Assembly (NCBI RefSeq): GCF_022751215.1
Contig: NZ_JAICDG010000001.1
Location: forward strand, 1-64,000
Reading direction: 5' to 3'
DNA: 64,000 nt
Source of the DNA: Actinomadura terrae
GTDB lineage: Bacteria; Actinomycetota; Actinomycetes; Streptosporangiales; Streptosporangiaceae
Shown here: positions 30,426-41,121 of the stretch, one piece after another
How positions within the stretch are numbered: the stretch's first letter is position 1
Layout: each line of letters opens with the position of its first letter
The notes under the pieces: generated by a model
What the model was told of the DNA's origin: nothing
What the model saw: the letters and a program-made list of their open reading frames with translations, nothing else
The model's database searches: none
Made by a program: the position numbers and the translations under genes

Positions 30426-31166
30426 GTGACCTCACACGGCCTGATCGATACCACGGAGATGTACCTCCGGACGGTTTTCGAGCTCGAAGAGGAGGGCATC
30501 ATCCCCCTTCGCGCGCGCATCGCCGAGCGGCTCTCGCAGAGCGGCCCGACGGTGAGCCAGACGGTCGCGCGCATGGAGCGCGACGGGCTCCTGCGGGTCG
30601 AGGGGGACCGGCACCTTGAGCTGACCGACAACGGGCGGGGCCTCGCGACCCGGGTGATGCGCAAGCACCGCCTCGCCGAGTGCCTGCTGGTGAACGTGAT
30701 CGGGCTGCCCTGGGAGGACGTCCATATCGAGGCGTGCCGGTGGGAGCACGTCATGTCCGAGGAGGTCGAGCGCAGGCTGGTCGCGCTGCTCGACCACCCG
30801 ACCACCTGCCCGCACGGCAACCCGATCCCCGGCATGGACGAGCTGGCCGGGCCCGGCGACGGCCACCGCGACGGGAACGCCGACGGGAAGGCCGACGGAG
30901 CGTCCGGGGGCGTTCCGCTCGCGGTGATGACCGCGGTGGCTAGCCCGGCGGGGACCGGCGCGGTGATCAGGCGGATCAGCGAGCAGGTGCAGAGCGACAG
31001 CGACCTGATGCTTAAACTCAAGCAGATAGGGATACAACCGGGACGAGAGGTGACTCTTCGGGCGACCGATGACGGGGTGCGGGTGACCTGTGACGACGAG
31101 GCCGACAGTCCGGACACCGAACTGCCGCGCGACATCGCCGAGCACGTGTTCGTCAGCAGGCGCTGA
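30426..31166 (+). CDS. ideR: Iron-dependent repressor (DtxR/IdeR)
   Basis: 246 residues. The N-terminal winged helix (LRARIAERLSQSGPTVSQTV) is followed by a dimerisation/metal domain. All canonical metal ligands are present two positions later than in DtxR: Met12, Cys104, Glu107, His108, and His81, Glu85, His100. A C-terminal SH3-like domain (LKQIGIQPGREVTLRATDDG) is joined by an unusual Asp-Gly-rich linker (DGHRDGNADGKADGASGG). GTG start with GGAGGGAGC. It would repress iron uptake genes when Fe(II)-loaded; no 19-bp iron box was found in this window. Confidence 0.94.
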   Translation: MTSHGLIDTTEMYLRTVFELEEEGIIPLRARIAERLSQSGPTVSQTVARMERDGLLRVEGDRHLELTDNGRGLATRVMRKHRLAECLLVNVIGLPWEDVHIEACRWEHVMSEEVERRLVALLDHPTTCPHGNPIPGMDELAGPGDGHRDGNADGKADGASGGVPLAVMTAVASPAGTGAVIRRISEQVQSDSDLMLKLKQIGIQPGREVTLRATDDGVRVTCDDEADSPDTELPRDIAEHVFVSRR

Positions 31167-31400
31167 CCCTCGGCGCGTGCGTCCCCCCGACTCGGCTCAG
31201 CCGGTCTATACCGAAGATCTCCTTCCGATCGCGCCTTTCGGGCGTATCCCGGCGGCGGGTTCGTCGTTCAATACGACGGAAGAGGTACGCGCGGCATCGG
31301 CGCCGCGACGTCCGGCGTTCGCCGCGCCGGACGCCGGCGGGGGGCCGCGGGGACGTGAGGCGGGCACCGGCGGGGCCGTGTCTGGGACCGGGATGGGGAG

Positions 31401-33779
31401 ATGAATCGTTGGGGGGACGCCTCTTTCGAGGCGCATCTGCCACCCGAGACCGTCCTCAACCAGATGGAGATGGCGGTCATCGTCTGCGACCGCTTCAGCA
31501 ACGTCATCTACGGGAACGCGTTCGCGCGGCAGCTGTTCGGCTTCGGCGGGGACGAGGTCATCGGCCACTCCATCCTGTCGCTCGGCATCGCCGAGGAGGA
31601 CCACGAGCAGGCCACCGAACTGGCCAGGCACGTCCTCAAGGGCGGGGTCTGGGAGGGCACGTTCTGCAACCTGCGCGGTGACGGCACGACCGTGTACACG
31701 CGGGCGCACGCCGTCCCGCTGCGGCATCCCTCCGGCGCGGTCGACGGGGTCGTGATCTTCGCGCGCGAGGCGCTCCGCTCCAACCAGCGCGACCAGGAGC
31801 GCTACGGGCTGATGGAGCGCATCGGCGAGCGGCTCGCCGGGTCGCTGGAGCTGGAGAGCACGCTGCGCAGCGTCGCCGACACGCTCGTCCCGCAGTTCGC
31901 CGACCACTGCTTCATCGACCTGTTCAGCGGCGACCGGCTGATGCGGCGGGTGTCGCGGCACGCGGGCGGCTGGGAGCCGCCGCCCGGCACCTGGGCCGAG
32001 GTCGGCGAGCCCGTCTTCTACCCGCCCGGCCACTTCAGCGCCAAGGCGATGACGCGCCGCGACGCCGTCCTGGTCGAGGACATGATCCAGTACCGCTACA
32101 CGGCGCCGAGCGAGCCGTCCCGGCGGCTCGCCGAGGCGATGGGCATCACCTCGGCGATCTCCGCGCCGCTGCTGGTGCGCGGCGAGCTGCTCGGCGTGAT
32201 GAGCCTGGCGCTGTCGAACCTGTCCAAGCGGCCCGACCCGCACTACGACGCCTTCGACCGCGACCTGCTCGGCGCGATCGCCAGCCGGGTCGCGCTCGCC
32301 GTCGACAACGCGCTGCTGTTCGAGGAGGAGCGCGAGACCGCGCTCGCCTTCCAGAAGCACCTGCTGCCCGGCGACCGGCCGCCCCGGCTGGACGGCCTCC
32401 AGATCGCCTGGCGGTACGAGCCCGCCCGGCCGCTGGAGTCGCACGGGCACGGCATCCAGACCCAGGTCGGCGGCGACTGGTACGACGTGATCCCGCTGTC
32501 GGCGGGCCGCGTCGGCCTCGTCATCGGCGACGTGGAGGGCCGCGGCGCCCGCGCCGCCGCCGTGATGGGCCAGCTGCGCGCCGCGCTGCGCGCCTTCGCC
32601 CAGGACGACAAGCCGCCCGCCGACATCCTGCGCAAGCTGGACGAGTGGGTCCGCACGATGACCCGGCCCGAGCGGATGCGCTCCGGCTGGAACAGCGACG
32701 ACCTCGTCCGGCCGCCGCTGGTGTCGTGCACCTACTTCGTCTACGACGCGTGGTCGCGGGTGCTGGAGTTCGCCAACGCCGGGCACGACCCGCCGCTGCT
32801 GATCGTGGACGGCCAGGTCGGGGAGCTGGCGTTCGAGAGCGAGGGCGCCATGCTCGGCGTCCGCGCGCCGGGCATGGGCGGCGAGATCCTCTACAACGAG
32901 GAGACCTCGGAGCTGAAGCCGGGTTCGACGCTCGTGCTGTACACCGACGGGCTCATCGACCGGCGGCCGAAGGGCGACGGCGACGACGGCGAGTACTACA
33001 CCCGCGAGGAGTCCCGCGAGCTGGTCCGCTCGGCCGTCGCGGAGGTGGCGCGCGGCGGCGTCGAGGCCATCGCCAACGCCGCCTACGAGGCCGTGCCGGG
33101 CGACATCGACGACGACGTCGCGATCGTGGTGATCCGCACGGCGGCCGACGAGCTGGCCGTGCAGGAGCGCACGTTCTCCGCCGAGCCGATCATGGTGTCG
33201 GAGGCGCGCCGGATGGCCGCCGACGCGTTCGCGTCCTGGGGCATGCTGGACGAACAGGCCGAGCTGGCCTGCCTGCTGGTGTCGGAGGTCGTCACCAACG
33301 TCGTCCTGCACGCCACCGCGACGCCGCAGCCGCGCCGCGAGATGGTCGTGCCGGTGCCCGCCGGTCAGCCCGGCCGCGGGGGCGAGCCGCTAGGAGCGCC
33401 GCCGGCCGTCCAGTTCAACACCGAGCAGTTCAACTCCGAGCAGTTCAACGCCGACCAGTTCGACGAGCGGTTCGGCCGGTTCGGGGGCGAGCAGTTCGGG
33501 CCCGGCGCGTTCGACGAGGACGACTGGGACCTCGGCGCCGACCTCGGCCGCCGCGAGCCGCCCACCAAGGAGTTCCGGCTGCGGCTGCGGCGCGGCGCCG
33601 ACGCGATCTGGGTCGAGGTGTTCGACTCCGACATGCGGCTGCCGCGCATCCGCAGCGCGGGCGAGACCGACGAGGGCGGGCGCGGCCTGTACCTGGTCGA
33701 CCAGCTCGCGACCCGCTGGGGCGCGCGGCCCACCGCGAGCGGCAAGGCCGTCTGGTTCGAGCTGCCGCTCACCCCGTAG
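31401..33779 (+). CDS. PAS-GAF-SpoIIE phosphatase with C-terminal anti-sigma-type ATPase
   Basis: 792 residues. PAS at about 20-125 ([20 protein letters not shown]); GAF at about 150-310; PP2C-type SpoIIE phosphatase at about 345-575 ([49 protein letters not shown]); then an HATPase_c domain ([14 protein letters not shown] is the N-box, [18 protein letters not shown] the G-box). Such proteins control anti-anti-sigma factors. The ATPase domain is split by about 70 residues of repeats including [10 protein letters not shown] and [12 protein letters not shown] start; ribosome site close. The ADH gene follows after 2 bp. Confidence 0.9.
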   Translation: MNRWGDASFEAHLPPETVLNQMEMAVIVCDRFSNVIYGNAFARQLFGFGGDEVIGHSILSLGIAEEDHEQATELARHVLKGGVWEGTFCNLRGDGTTVYTRAHAVPLRHPSGAVDGVVIFAREALRSNQRDQERYGLMERIGERLAGSLELESTLRSVADTLVPQFADHCFIDLFSGDRLMRRVSRHAGGWEPPPGTWAEVGEPVFYPPGHFSAKAMTRRDAVLVEDMIQYRYTAPSEPSRRLAEAMGITSAISAPLLVRGELLGVMSLALSNLSKRPDPHYDAFDRDLLGAIASRVALAVDNALLFEEERETALAFQKHLLPGDRPPRLDGLQIAWRYEPARPLESHGHGIQTQVGGDWYDVIPLSAGRVGLVIGDVEGRGARAAAVMGQLRAALRAFAQDDKPPADILRKLDEWVRTMTRPERMRSGWNSDDLVRPPLVSCTYFVYDAWSRVLEFANAGHDPPLLIVDGQVGELAFESEGAMLGVRAPGMGGEILYNEETSELKPGSTLVLYTDGLIDRRPKGDGDDGEYYTREESRELVRSAVAEVARGGVEAIANAAYEAVPGDIDDDVAIVVIRTAADELAVQERTFSAEPIMVSEARRMAADAFASWGMLDEQAELACLLVSEVVTNVVLHATATPQPRREMVVPVPAGQPGRGGEPLGAPPAVQFNTEQFNSEQFNADQFDERFGRFGGEQFGPGAFDEDDWDLGADLGRREPPTKEFRLRLRRGADAIWVEVFDSDMRLPRIRSAGETDEGGRGLYLVDQLATRWGARPTASGKAVWFELPLTP

Positions 33780-33781
33780 CG

Positions 33782-34777
33782 ATGCGCGCCTGGGCGGTGC
33801 CGTCCCCGGCCCCGATCGCGTCGGGGCCGCTGCGCCGCGCCGACCGCGACGTGCCCGCGCCCGGCCAGGGCGAGCTGCTGGTGCGTGTGCTCGCGTGCGG
33901 CGTGTGCCGGACCGACCTGCACGTCGCGGAGGGCGACCTGCCCGTCCACCTGCCGGGGGTGACCCCGGGCCACGAGATCGTCGGGACGGTCGTCGCCGCC
34001 GGTCCCGGCGCAGCGCACGGGGTGGGCGACCGCGTCGGGGTGGCGTGGCTCCGGGGGACGTGCGGCGCCTGCCGCTTCTGCCGTCGCGGCGCCGAGAACC
34101 TCTGCCCCGACTCCGTCTACACCGGCTGGGACGCGCACGGCGGCTACGCGGAGTTCGCGCTCGCGGTCGACGCCTACGCCTACCGGCTGCCGGAGGGGCT
34201 GGACGACGTCCGCGCCGCGCCGCTGCTGTGCGCGGGCATCATCGGCTACCGCGCGCTGCGCCGCGCCGCGCTGCCGCCCGGCGGCACGCTCGGCATCTGG
34301 GGCTTCGGCGGGTCCGCGCACCTCGCCGCGCAGATCGCCCTCGCCGAGGGCGCCGACGTGCACGTGTTCACCCGCAGCCCGGCCGCCCGGGAGCTGGCCC
34401 GCGACCTCGGCGCGTCGTTCGCGGGCGACTCCCTCGACACCGGCCCGGCCCCGCTGGACGCGGCGATCGTCTTCGCCCCCGTGGGGACGCTCGTGCCCGC
34501 CGCGCTGGAGCGGCTGGACCGGGGCGGCACGCTCGCGATCGCCGGGATCCACCTGAGCGACGTCCCGTCCCTGGACTACCAGCGGCACCTGTTCCAGGAG
34601 CGGCAGGTGCGGTCGGTGACGTCCAACACCCGGGCGGACGGCGAGGAGTTCCTCGCGCTCGCGTCCCGGCTCGACGTGGCCGTCACGACCCACGCCTACC
34701 CGCTGGACGAGGCCGACCGCGCGCTCGCCGACCTCGCCGCCGACCGGTTCACCGGAGCCGCCGTGCTCGTCCCCTGA
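33782..34777 (+). CDS. Zinc-dependent alcohol dehydrogenase (MDR family)
   Basis: 331 residues. Catalytic zinc ligands are in [11 protein letters not shown] (Cys 39) and TPGHEIVG. The structural zinc site is [15 protein letters not shown]. The Rossmann fold motif is [23 protein letters not shown] is the usual form in the AdhP-like/YugJ subgroup. It acts as an NAD(P)-linked oxidoreductase on an unknown alcohol or aldehyde. The ATG is 2 bp after the SpoIIE stop, so the two are probably one transcript. The stop touches that of the convergent methyltransferase (TGATCA, zero gap). Confidence 0.92.
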   Translation: MRAWAVPSPAPIASGPLRRADRDVPAPGQGELLVRVLACGVCRTDLHVAEGDLPVHLPGVTPGHEIVGTVVAAGPGAAHGVGDRVGVAWLRGTCGACRFCRRGAENLCPDSVYTGWDAHGGYAEFALAVDAYAYRLPEGLDDVRAAPLLCAGIIGYRALRRAALPPGGTLGIWGFGGSAHLAAQIALAEGADVHVFTRSPAARELARDLGASFAGDSLDTGPAPLDAAIVFAPVGTLVPAALERLDRGGTLAIAGIHLSDVPSLDYQRHLFQERQVRSVTSNTRADGEEFLALASRLDVAVTTHAYPLDEADRALADLAADRFTGAAVLVP

Positions 34778-35593
34778 TCAGGAGGGGATCGGTTCGGCCG
34801 CCACGTGCGCCCAGGACTGGGTGAACCACAGCTCGCCGCCGATGATCCTCGGCTTGGCGCCGGTGCGCGGGCCGCCGTCGACCTCGTCGGTGAGGGCCGC
34901 GCGGATGCGGTCGGCGGCGGCGCCGTCGCGCGCGCCGTCCAGCCAGGGCTCGACGGGACGCTCGACGGTGAACACGTCCAGCCGGCGGATGCTGCCGCCC
35001 GCCGAGGTGATCATCTCGGTCAGCCGGGCGATGGACGGGGTGCCCGGGTGGTCGGGGTCGCGCAGCCGCTCGATGCGGTCGCGGTCGGGCCCGGCCAGGT
35101 TGCCCCGGACGAGGTCGGCGATCACCAGCCGCCCGGCCGGGGCGCACACGCGCAGCAGCTCGCGCAGGACGTCCTGCGGGTCGCCCAGGTTGTAGAGCGA
35201 GAACCGGGCCGTCACGAGCGAGAACGCGTTGTCGCGGTAGGGCAGCGCGGCGGCGTCGGCGCGGACCCGCGCGCCGTCGGGGCCCCCGGCGGCTCTGGGA
35301 CGTTCCACCGGCGCGGGGGCGGGCGGCGGGTCGCCGTCGGCGATGCGGACCGGTCCAGTCCCGAACGTGACCGTGGCCATCCGGTTGCCCCGCCCTTCGG
35401 AGGGGGCGGGCAGCGCCTCCACGGCGGTCACGTGCCGGACGCGGGGGCGCAGCGCCGCCGGCATCGGCCCGTGCCCGCGCGCGACGTCCAGGCAGACGTC
35501 GCCGGGCGCGGGCTCGACGAACTCCAGCAGCCGGCGCAGGTGCGGGGCGATCGTGCCGCCGGACTCCTGGATCGCGGTGGCCGGATGCGGCAC
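34778..35593 (-). CDS. Class I SAM-dependent methyltransferase
   Basis: 271 residues. SAM motif I is GDVCLDVARGHGPMP, variant from the usual DxGxGxG. The acidic residue of motif II is in HVTAVEALP. Motif post-II is DAAALPYRDNAFSLVTARFSLYNL, and VCAPAGRLVIADLVRG is typical of UbiE-like enzymes. A Pro/Arg-rich insert lies at about 63-110. Substrate unknown. GTG start with GAGGGAGAG upstream. The degenerate motif I leaves some doubt about SAM affinity. Confidence 0.82.
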   Translation of the reverse strand: MPHPATAIQESGGTIAPHLRRLLEFVEPAPGDVCLDVARGHGPMPAALRPRVRHVTAVEALPAPSEGRGNRMATVTFGTGPVRIADGDPPPAPAPVERPRAAGGPDGARVRADAAALPYRDNAFSLVTARFSLYNLGDPQDVLRELLRVCAPAGRLVIADLVRGNLAGPDRDRIERLRDPDHPGTPSIARLTEMITSAGGSIRRLDVFTVERPVEPWLDGARDGAAADRIRAALTDEVDGGPRTGAKPRIIGGELWFTQSWAHVAAEPIPS

Positions 35594-35823
35594 GGGTGCT
35601 CTCCCTCGGCTCGGGCCGGCTGCGTCGGACGGGGTGTGTCGGGACCGCCCGGCGGTCCGCGGGACGCGGACGCCGGGAGCGGGCGGCGGACGGAGGTACA
35701 GCCGGTTTCGCCAGTTATGACTCCCGTTGGGCCCCGGAAGTTCGCCGCGTTCCGTCGCCAGATGCGCACCTGACCCGCGCCGCCGCGCGGAACGGCCCGC
35801 TCAGCCGCGGGGGAACACCCTGC

Positions 35824-35985
35824 TCAGCCGCCCATGTCATGCCCGTACCAGGCTCCGACGGACAGCAGGAACACCGTGATCACCGCGACGCGGGTCGGCA
35901 TGGGCACGCGGATCTTCACCGCGACCCAGCGCACGCAGAACGTGGCGAGCAGGGCTATGACGCCGAGGCTGAGGATGCCTTCCAT
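35824..35985 (-). CDS. 53-residue small membrane protein
   Basis: The ATG at 35985 is preceded by GAAGGTGGCC. The reading is MEGILSLGVIALLATFCVRW, then VAVKIRVPMPTRVAVITVFL, then LSVGAWYGHDMGG and stop. It has two membrane spans separated by the basic turn VAVKIRVPMPTR and a His/Asp/Gly-rich end. Codon use and ribosome site support a real gene. It is divergent from 36092 and lies upstream of the methyltransferase on the same strand. Function unknown. Confidence 0.7.
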   Translation of the reverse strand: MEGILSLGVIALLATFCVRWVAVKIRVPMPTRVAVITVFLLSVGAWYGHDMGG

Positions 35986-36091
35986 GGCCACCTTCGTTCC
36001 GGAGAGGACAGCCGCCTCCTAGAACCATAGACGGGTGAGCCGTGGGTTACCCGGCCCCCGGGAGGCGCGCCCCTGCCGATAATCTCGCGGT

Positions 36092-36487
36092 GTGGCAGAC
36101 ACGAAGGAAACGCAGGACCGTGACCGCATCGAGCGCCTCATGGTGAACCTGGCGGCCGCGCGGGTGTCCCTCGGGGTCGCGGCGCTGGCGGCGCCGGGCC
36201 TGACCGCGAAGGTCCTCGGGCTCGGCGGGAGCGACCCGGGCCGCGACTACCTGGCCCGCATGTTCGGCGCGCGGGAGGTCGCGCTCGGCGCGGGCTACCT
36301 GCTCAGCGACCGCTCCGGGCGGCGGATGTGGACGCGGGTCGGCTGCGCGGTCGACACCGTCGACATCATGAGCGGGCTGCGCACCCGTCCGGGCCTGCCG
36401 CTGTGGTCGACCGCCGCCGGGACCGGGATCGCGGCCGTCGCCGCCACGCTCGGCGCCGCCAAGATCACGAAGGACCTGCTCGGCTGA
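36092..36487 (+). CDS. Hypothetical small membrane protein
   Basis: 131 residues, GTG start. Weakly hydrophobic segments: VNLAAARVSLGVAALAAPGLTA (about 18-39), GAREVALGAGYLLS (about 60-73) and WSTAAGTGIAAVAATLGAAKI (about 105-125). The ...YLARMFGAREVALGAG... and ...VDTVDIMSG... patterns recur in actinobacterial DUF-type membrane proteins. It lies 73 bp before the MFS gene, possibly in the same operon. Confidence 0.72.
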   Translation: MADTKETQDRDRIERLMVNLAAARVSLGVAALAAPGLTAKVLGLGGSDPGRDYLARMFGAREVALGAGYLLSDRSGRRMWTRVGCAVDTVDIMSGLRTRPGLPLWSTAAGTGIAAVAATLGAAKITKDLLG

Positions 36488-36560
36488 CCGCCCCGCCTGA
36501 GGGGCGGTGATCTCCGGCACGGCGTGGGTAGGGGTGTCCCCGCGGCGGAGGAGGTCGCTC

Positions 36561-38600
36561 ATGACGGCGGGGACCGTGGCACGGGACGAGCGGGAGATGC
36601 CGCACGGCCGGGACCTGTTCGTCGTGCTCGGCGCGCTCATGCTGGCGCTGCTGCTCGCCGCGCTGGACCAGACGATCGTCTCGACCGCGCTGCCCACGAT
36701 CGTCAGCGATCTCGGCGGCCTCAACCACCTGTCCTGGGTCGTCACCGCGTACCTGCTGGCCTCGACGGCGTCCACGCCGCTGTGGGGCAAGCTCGGCGAC
36801 CAGTACGGGCGCAAGCGGCTGTTCCAGACGTCCATCGTGATCTTCCTGGCCGGGTCGGCGCTGTGCGGGCTCGCGCAGGACATGACGGAGCTGATCGGGT
36901 TCCGGGCGCTCCAGGGCCTCGGCGGCGGCGGGCTGATGGTGCTCGTCGTCGCGATCGTCGGGGACGTGGTGCCGCCCCGCGAGCGGGGCCGCTACCAGGG
37001 GATGTTCGGCGCCGTATTCGGCGTCGCGAGCGTGTGCGGGCCGCTGCTCGGCGGCTGGTTCGTCGACAACCTGTCCTGGCGCTGGGTGTTCTACATCAAC
37101 CTGCCGATCGGCGTCGTCGCGCTGCTGGCGATCGCGGCGGTGCTGCACGCGGGCGGGGAGCGGCAGCGGCACCGCATCGACTACCTCGGCACGCTGCTGA
37201 TCGTCGGCTGGTCGGTCGGGCTGGTGCTGATGACGACCTGGGGCGGCACCCGCTACGGCTGGACGTCCGCGCCGATCATCGCGCTCGGCGCCGCGTCGGT
37301 CGTGCTGATCGGGGTGTGGCTGCTGGTCGAGCGGCGCGCGGCCGAGCCGGTGATGCCGCCGCGGCTGCTCGGCGAGCCGGTGTTCGCGCTGGGGTCGGCG
37401 ATCAGCTTCGCGGTGGGGTTCGCGATGTTCGGCGCGCTGACGTTCCTGCCGATCTTCCTCCAGGTCGTGCACGGGGTGTCGCCGACGCTGTCGGGCGTCC
37501 ACCTGCTGCCGATGATGCTCGGCATGCTGTGCGCCTCGATCGGGTCCGGGCAGCTGATCAGCAAGTTCGGCCGCTACAAGGCGTTCCCGGTCGCGGGGAC
37601 GCCGATCATCGCCCTGGCGCTCTACCTGCTCTCCCGGCTGGACGAGGACTCCTCGACGCTGTCGATGAGCCTGCGGTTCGCGCTGCTCGGGTTCGGGCTC
37701 GGGCTGGTGCTCCAGGTGCTCGTGATCGCCGTCCAGAACGCGGTGTCGTACGAGGACCTCGGGTCCGCGACGTCGGGGGTGACGTTCTTCCGGCAGATCG
37801 GCGGCTCGTTCGGCGTCGCGGTGTTCGGGTCGGTGTTCAGCAACCGGCTGGCGGGCCACATCGAGGACCTCGCGAAGGACCGGATGCTCCCGCCGGGCTT
37901 CGACCCCGCCGCCGTCCAGGGGAATCCCAAGCTGCTGGACCGCTACCCCGCCCAGGTGAAGGACGGCGTGCTGCACGCCTACGCGCAGTCCATCGACACG
38001 GTGTTCTTGTGGGCCGTGCCGGTCGCGGCTGCCGCGTTCGTCCTGACCCTGTTCCTGCGCGAGGTGCCGCTGCGGGCGACGTCGCAGACCCGCGACTACG
38101 GCGAGGGGTTCGGGGCGGCGCCGACCGTCCGCACGTCCCGGCACGAGATCGAGCGCGCGCTGAGCGAGCTGATGCGCGGCGACGCGCGGGCGCTGGAGCT
38201 CTACAACCGGCTCGGGACGCTGTCGGGCGTGGACCTGCCTGCCGGGAGCATGTGGGCGCTGTGCCGCATCGCCAAGGACGGCACGGTCGCCGGGCCCGAC
38301 CTCGCCGAGCGCGCCGGGGTGACGGTCGAGCACGGCCGCCCCTACGTCGACCGGATCGTGGCGGACGGCTACGTCGAGCGGCGCGACGGCGTCCTCGCGA
38401 TCACCCCGGCGGGGCAGGCCGTCGCCGAGCGCCTGTTCGCCGCGCGCCGCGACGGGCTGGCCCGGCTGCTGGACGGCTGGTCGCCCGAGGAGCACCCAGA
38501 GCTCGCCGACGTACTGACCGAGCTCTCGCGGGCGTGCCTCGGCGACGACGCCGACGGCCGCGAGATCCACGCCGGTCCGACCGCCGCGCCGCCGACCTGA
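36561..38600 (+). CDS. DHA2-type MFS drug exporter fused to a C-terminal winged-helix domain
   Basis: 679 residues. The first about 510 are a 14-span DHA2 exporter ([53 protein letters not shown]). Residues about 530-665 form a soluble MarR-like winged helix ([40 protein letters not shown], then the wing [15 protein letters not shown]). Loop 450-480 is long and extracellular. ATG start at 36561 with GGAGGAGG upstream. The fusion is known in actinobacterial homologues; sensing or DNA binding from the membrane is inference. Confidence 0.9.
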   Translation: MTAGTVARDEREMPHGRDLFVVLGALMLALLLAALDQTIVSTALPTIVSDLGGLNHLSWVVTAYLLASTASTPLWGKLGDQYGRKRLFQTSIVIFLAGSALCGLAQDMTELIGFRALQGLGGGGLMVLVVAIVGDVVPPRERGRYQGMFGAVFGVASVCGPLLGGWFVDNLSWRWVFYINLPIGVVALLAIAAVLHAGGERQRHRIDYLGTLLIVGWSVGLVLMTTWGGTRYGWTSAPIIALGAASVVLIGVWLLVERRAAEPVMPPRLLGEPVFALGSAISFAVGFAMFGALTFLPIFLQVVHGVSPTLSGVHLLPMMLGMLCASIGSGQLISKFGRYKAFPVAGTPIIALALYLLSRLDEDSSTLSMSLRFALLGFGLGLVLQVLVIAVQNAVSYEDLGSATSGVTFFRQIGGSFGVAVFGSVFSNRLAGHIEDLAKDRMLPPGFDPAAVQGNPKLLDRYPAQVKDGVLHAYAQSIDTVFLWAVPVAAAAFVLTLFLREVPLRATSQTRDYGEGFGAAPTVRTSRHEIERALSELMRGDARALELYNRLGTLSGVDLPAGSMWALCRIAKDGTVAGPDLAERAGVTVEHGRPYVDRIVADGYVERRDGVLAITPAGQAVAERLFAARRDGLARLLDGWSPEEHPELADVLTELSRACLGDDADGREIHAGPTAAPPT

Positions 38601-38685
38601 GGCGACCGGCGCGAGGTAACCTCGTAGCGACTGACCGAATCTCACTCGGTTTCGGGGACGAACCCGATCCCGCTTTGGAGGCGCA

Positions 38686-39819
<1,134 letters not shown>

Positions 39820-39833
39820 AGGACGGGGGAGCG

Positions 39834-39857
39834 GCCGGGCCCTGGTCCGGGCCCGGC
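39834..39857 (+). terminator. Terminator hairpin of the thiolase gene
   Basis: GCCGGGCCC (39834-39842) pairs perfectly with GGGCCCGGC (39849-39857) over a 6-nt loop, starting 15 bp after the thiolase stop. There is no U-tract, as usual in high-GC actinomycetes. Confidence 0.7.
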
Positions 39858-40135
39858 GGCGAGGACCTCCCCTCCCGGGTCCTCGCCACCGGACCGTCGG
39901 ACCACACGGGAACTTCAGTGGCTGGCCTTCCAGGTCGCGGTCCGCGGAAGCAGACGGTGCTTCTCCGCCGGGAGAGGCGTCCCGCGACCCGTCCGACCAC
40001 GGACCAGTCTCCTGCCCGGACGGCCCTCGCGCATCGGGACCCAACCTGAATCGGTATACCTAGAACGTCCATCGGATGGTTTCTGTCCCGGAACGTTGCG
40101 TTTTGGTCCCCAGGTCGTTGTTCCGGCAAGGCAAA
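39858..40135. other. Convergent intergenic region
   Basis: About 280 bp between the terminators of the thiolase and the convergent methyltransferase. A 43-codon GTG frame (39918-40049) is Arg/Pro-rich and without a ribosome site; I do not call it. Local base composition falls to AT-richer sequence near 40050-40130. Nothing else was recognised. Confidence 0.35.
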
Positions 40136-40164
40136 AGGGCGGACCACCCGAAGCGGTCCGCCCT
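40136..40164 (-). terminator. Intrinsic terminator of the methyltransferase gene
   Basis: AGGGCGGACC (40136-40145) pairs perfectly with GGTCCGCCCT (40155-40164). On the minus strand it is followed by TTTTGCC, a short U-tract. A 13-bp direct duplication, TGTGCGTGAGGCC, lies between hairpin and gene at about 40164-40190. Confidence 0.8.
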
Positions 40165-40199
40165 GTGCGTGAGGCCTGTGCGTGAGGCCGGCGCGGGAG

Positions 40200-41015
40200 C
40201 TAGCGCGGGACGCGCGCCACGCAGAAGACCGTCTGCCCGAACGGCGGGCGGACGAGCCGCTCGATGCCGCGCGTCAGCGGCACGACGGTCCGGTCGTAGA
40301 TCTTGACGAGCCGCGGGTCGGGGTAGCCCGCGCCGCCGCGGCGGACCGCGAACCACCAGGCGATGCCGCCGAGGAAGTTGATCGGCTTGAGCACCTCGGG
40401 GACGAGGCCGGCGGCGCGGACCGTGGCCTCCAGCGTCTGCGGGGTGTAGCGGGTCACGTGCCCGACCTTGCGGTCGAAGTCGCCGTAGAGCTGCATGTAG
40501 CCGGGGACCCAGATGACGATCCGGCCGCCGGGCAGCGTGACGGCCGCGAGGTCGCGCAGCGCCTGGGCGTCGTCCTTGATGTGCTCCAGGACGTTCATCA
40601 TCACGACCGTGTCGACCTTCTGGCGGATCTTCACGTCCGCCGGGAGCTCCAGGTCGATGACCTCGACGTCGTCGTCGCCGTCGTAGCGCTTGCGCAGCTC
40701 GCCGACGCAGTAGGGGTCGTTGTCGCTGACGACCAGGTAGTCGAGCCGTCCCGCGAACTGCTCGGAGAAGTGGCCGAGACCCGACCCGATCTCCAGCAGG
40801 GAGCGTCCGACGTGCGGCGCGACCGTCTCGTACTCGTACTTGCGGTAGTTGCGGGCCTCGTCCCCGCCGAGGTGGTTCTCCAGTGCACCCTCCCCCGCGG
40901 CGGGCTGGACGACGTCGTCGCCGCGTGCGCGCGTGGAGGTCCCGGGCTTCGGCTTGCTGCCGAGGAGGTTGAGGAGGGTAGCTGCGATGGACTTGTTCTG
41001 AGCTGGTGGCTGCAT
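40200..41015 (-). CDS. Class I SAM-dependent methyltransferase
   Basis: 271 residues. The SAM fold is clear: motif I LLEIGSGLGHFSEQFA, motif II VSDNDPYCVGELRKRY, motif post-I VDTVVMMNVLEHIKDDAQAL, then RIVIWVPGYMQLYGDFD. The YMQLYGxFDxxVGHxxRY pattern is typical of methyltransferases near glycan and cell-envelope genes. The N-terminus is basic and Pro-rich. The C-terminal 60 residues are more hydrophobic (INFLGGIAWWFAVRRG). ATG at 41015 with GGGAAG upstream. Substrate unknown. Confidence 0.85.
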   Translation of the reverse strand: MQPPAQNKSIAATLLNLLGSKPKPGTSTRARGDDVVQPAAGEGALENHLGGDEARNYRKYEYETVAPHVGRSLLEIGSGLGHFSEQFAGRLDYLVVSDNDPYCVGELRKRYDGDDDVEVIDLELPADVKIRQKVDTVVMMNVLEHIKDDAQALRDLAAVTLPGGRIVIWVPGYMQLYGDFDRKVGHVTRYTPQTLEATVRAAGLVPEVLKPINFLGGIAWWFAVRRGGAGYPDPRLVKIYDRTVVPLTRGIERLVRPPFGQTVFCVARVPR

Positions 41016-41121
41016 TACTTCCCGCTCGCTTGGCTGCGTTGGGTGTTTCGCTTCTTGTATCGCCGGATCGAGGGACCAGATCCCCGCGGCTGGTCCGATC
41101 TCGGGCGCAAGGTCGGCCACT

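Noticed and set aside
31167..31400. Imperfect palindrome (TTCGTCGT...ACGACGGAA) before the SpoIIE gene as a regulator site
   Set aside because: The arms mismatch by an inserted base and it has no partner regulator nearby; too weak to list.
39918..40049. 43-codon GTG frame in the thiolase-methyltransferase gap
   Set aside because: No ribosome site, Arg/Pro-rich noise-like composition, and it lies between two terminators.
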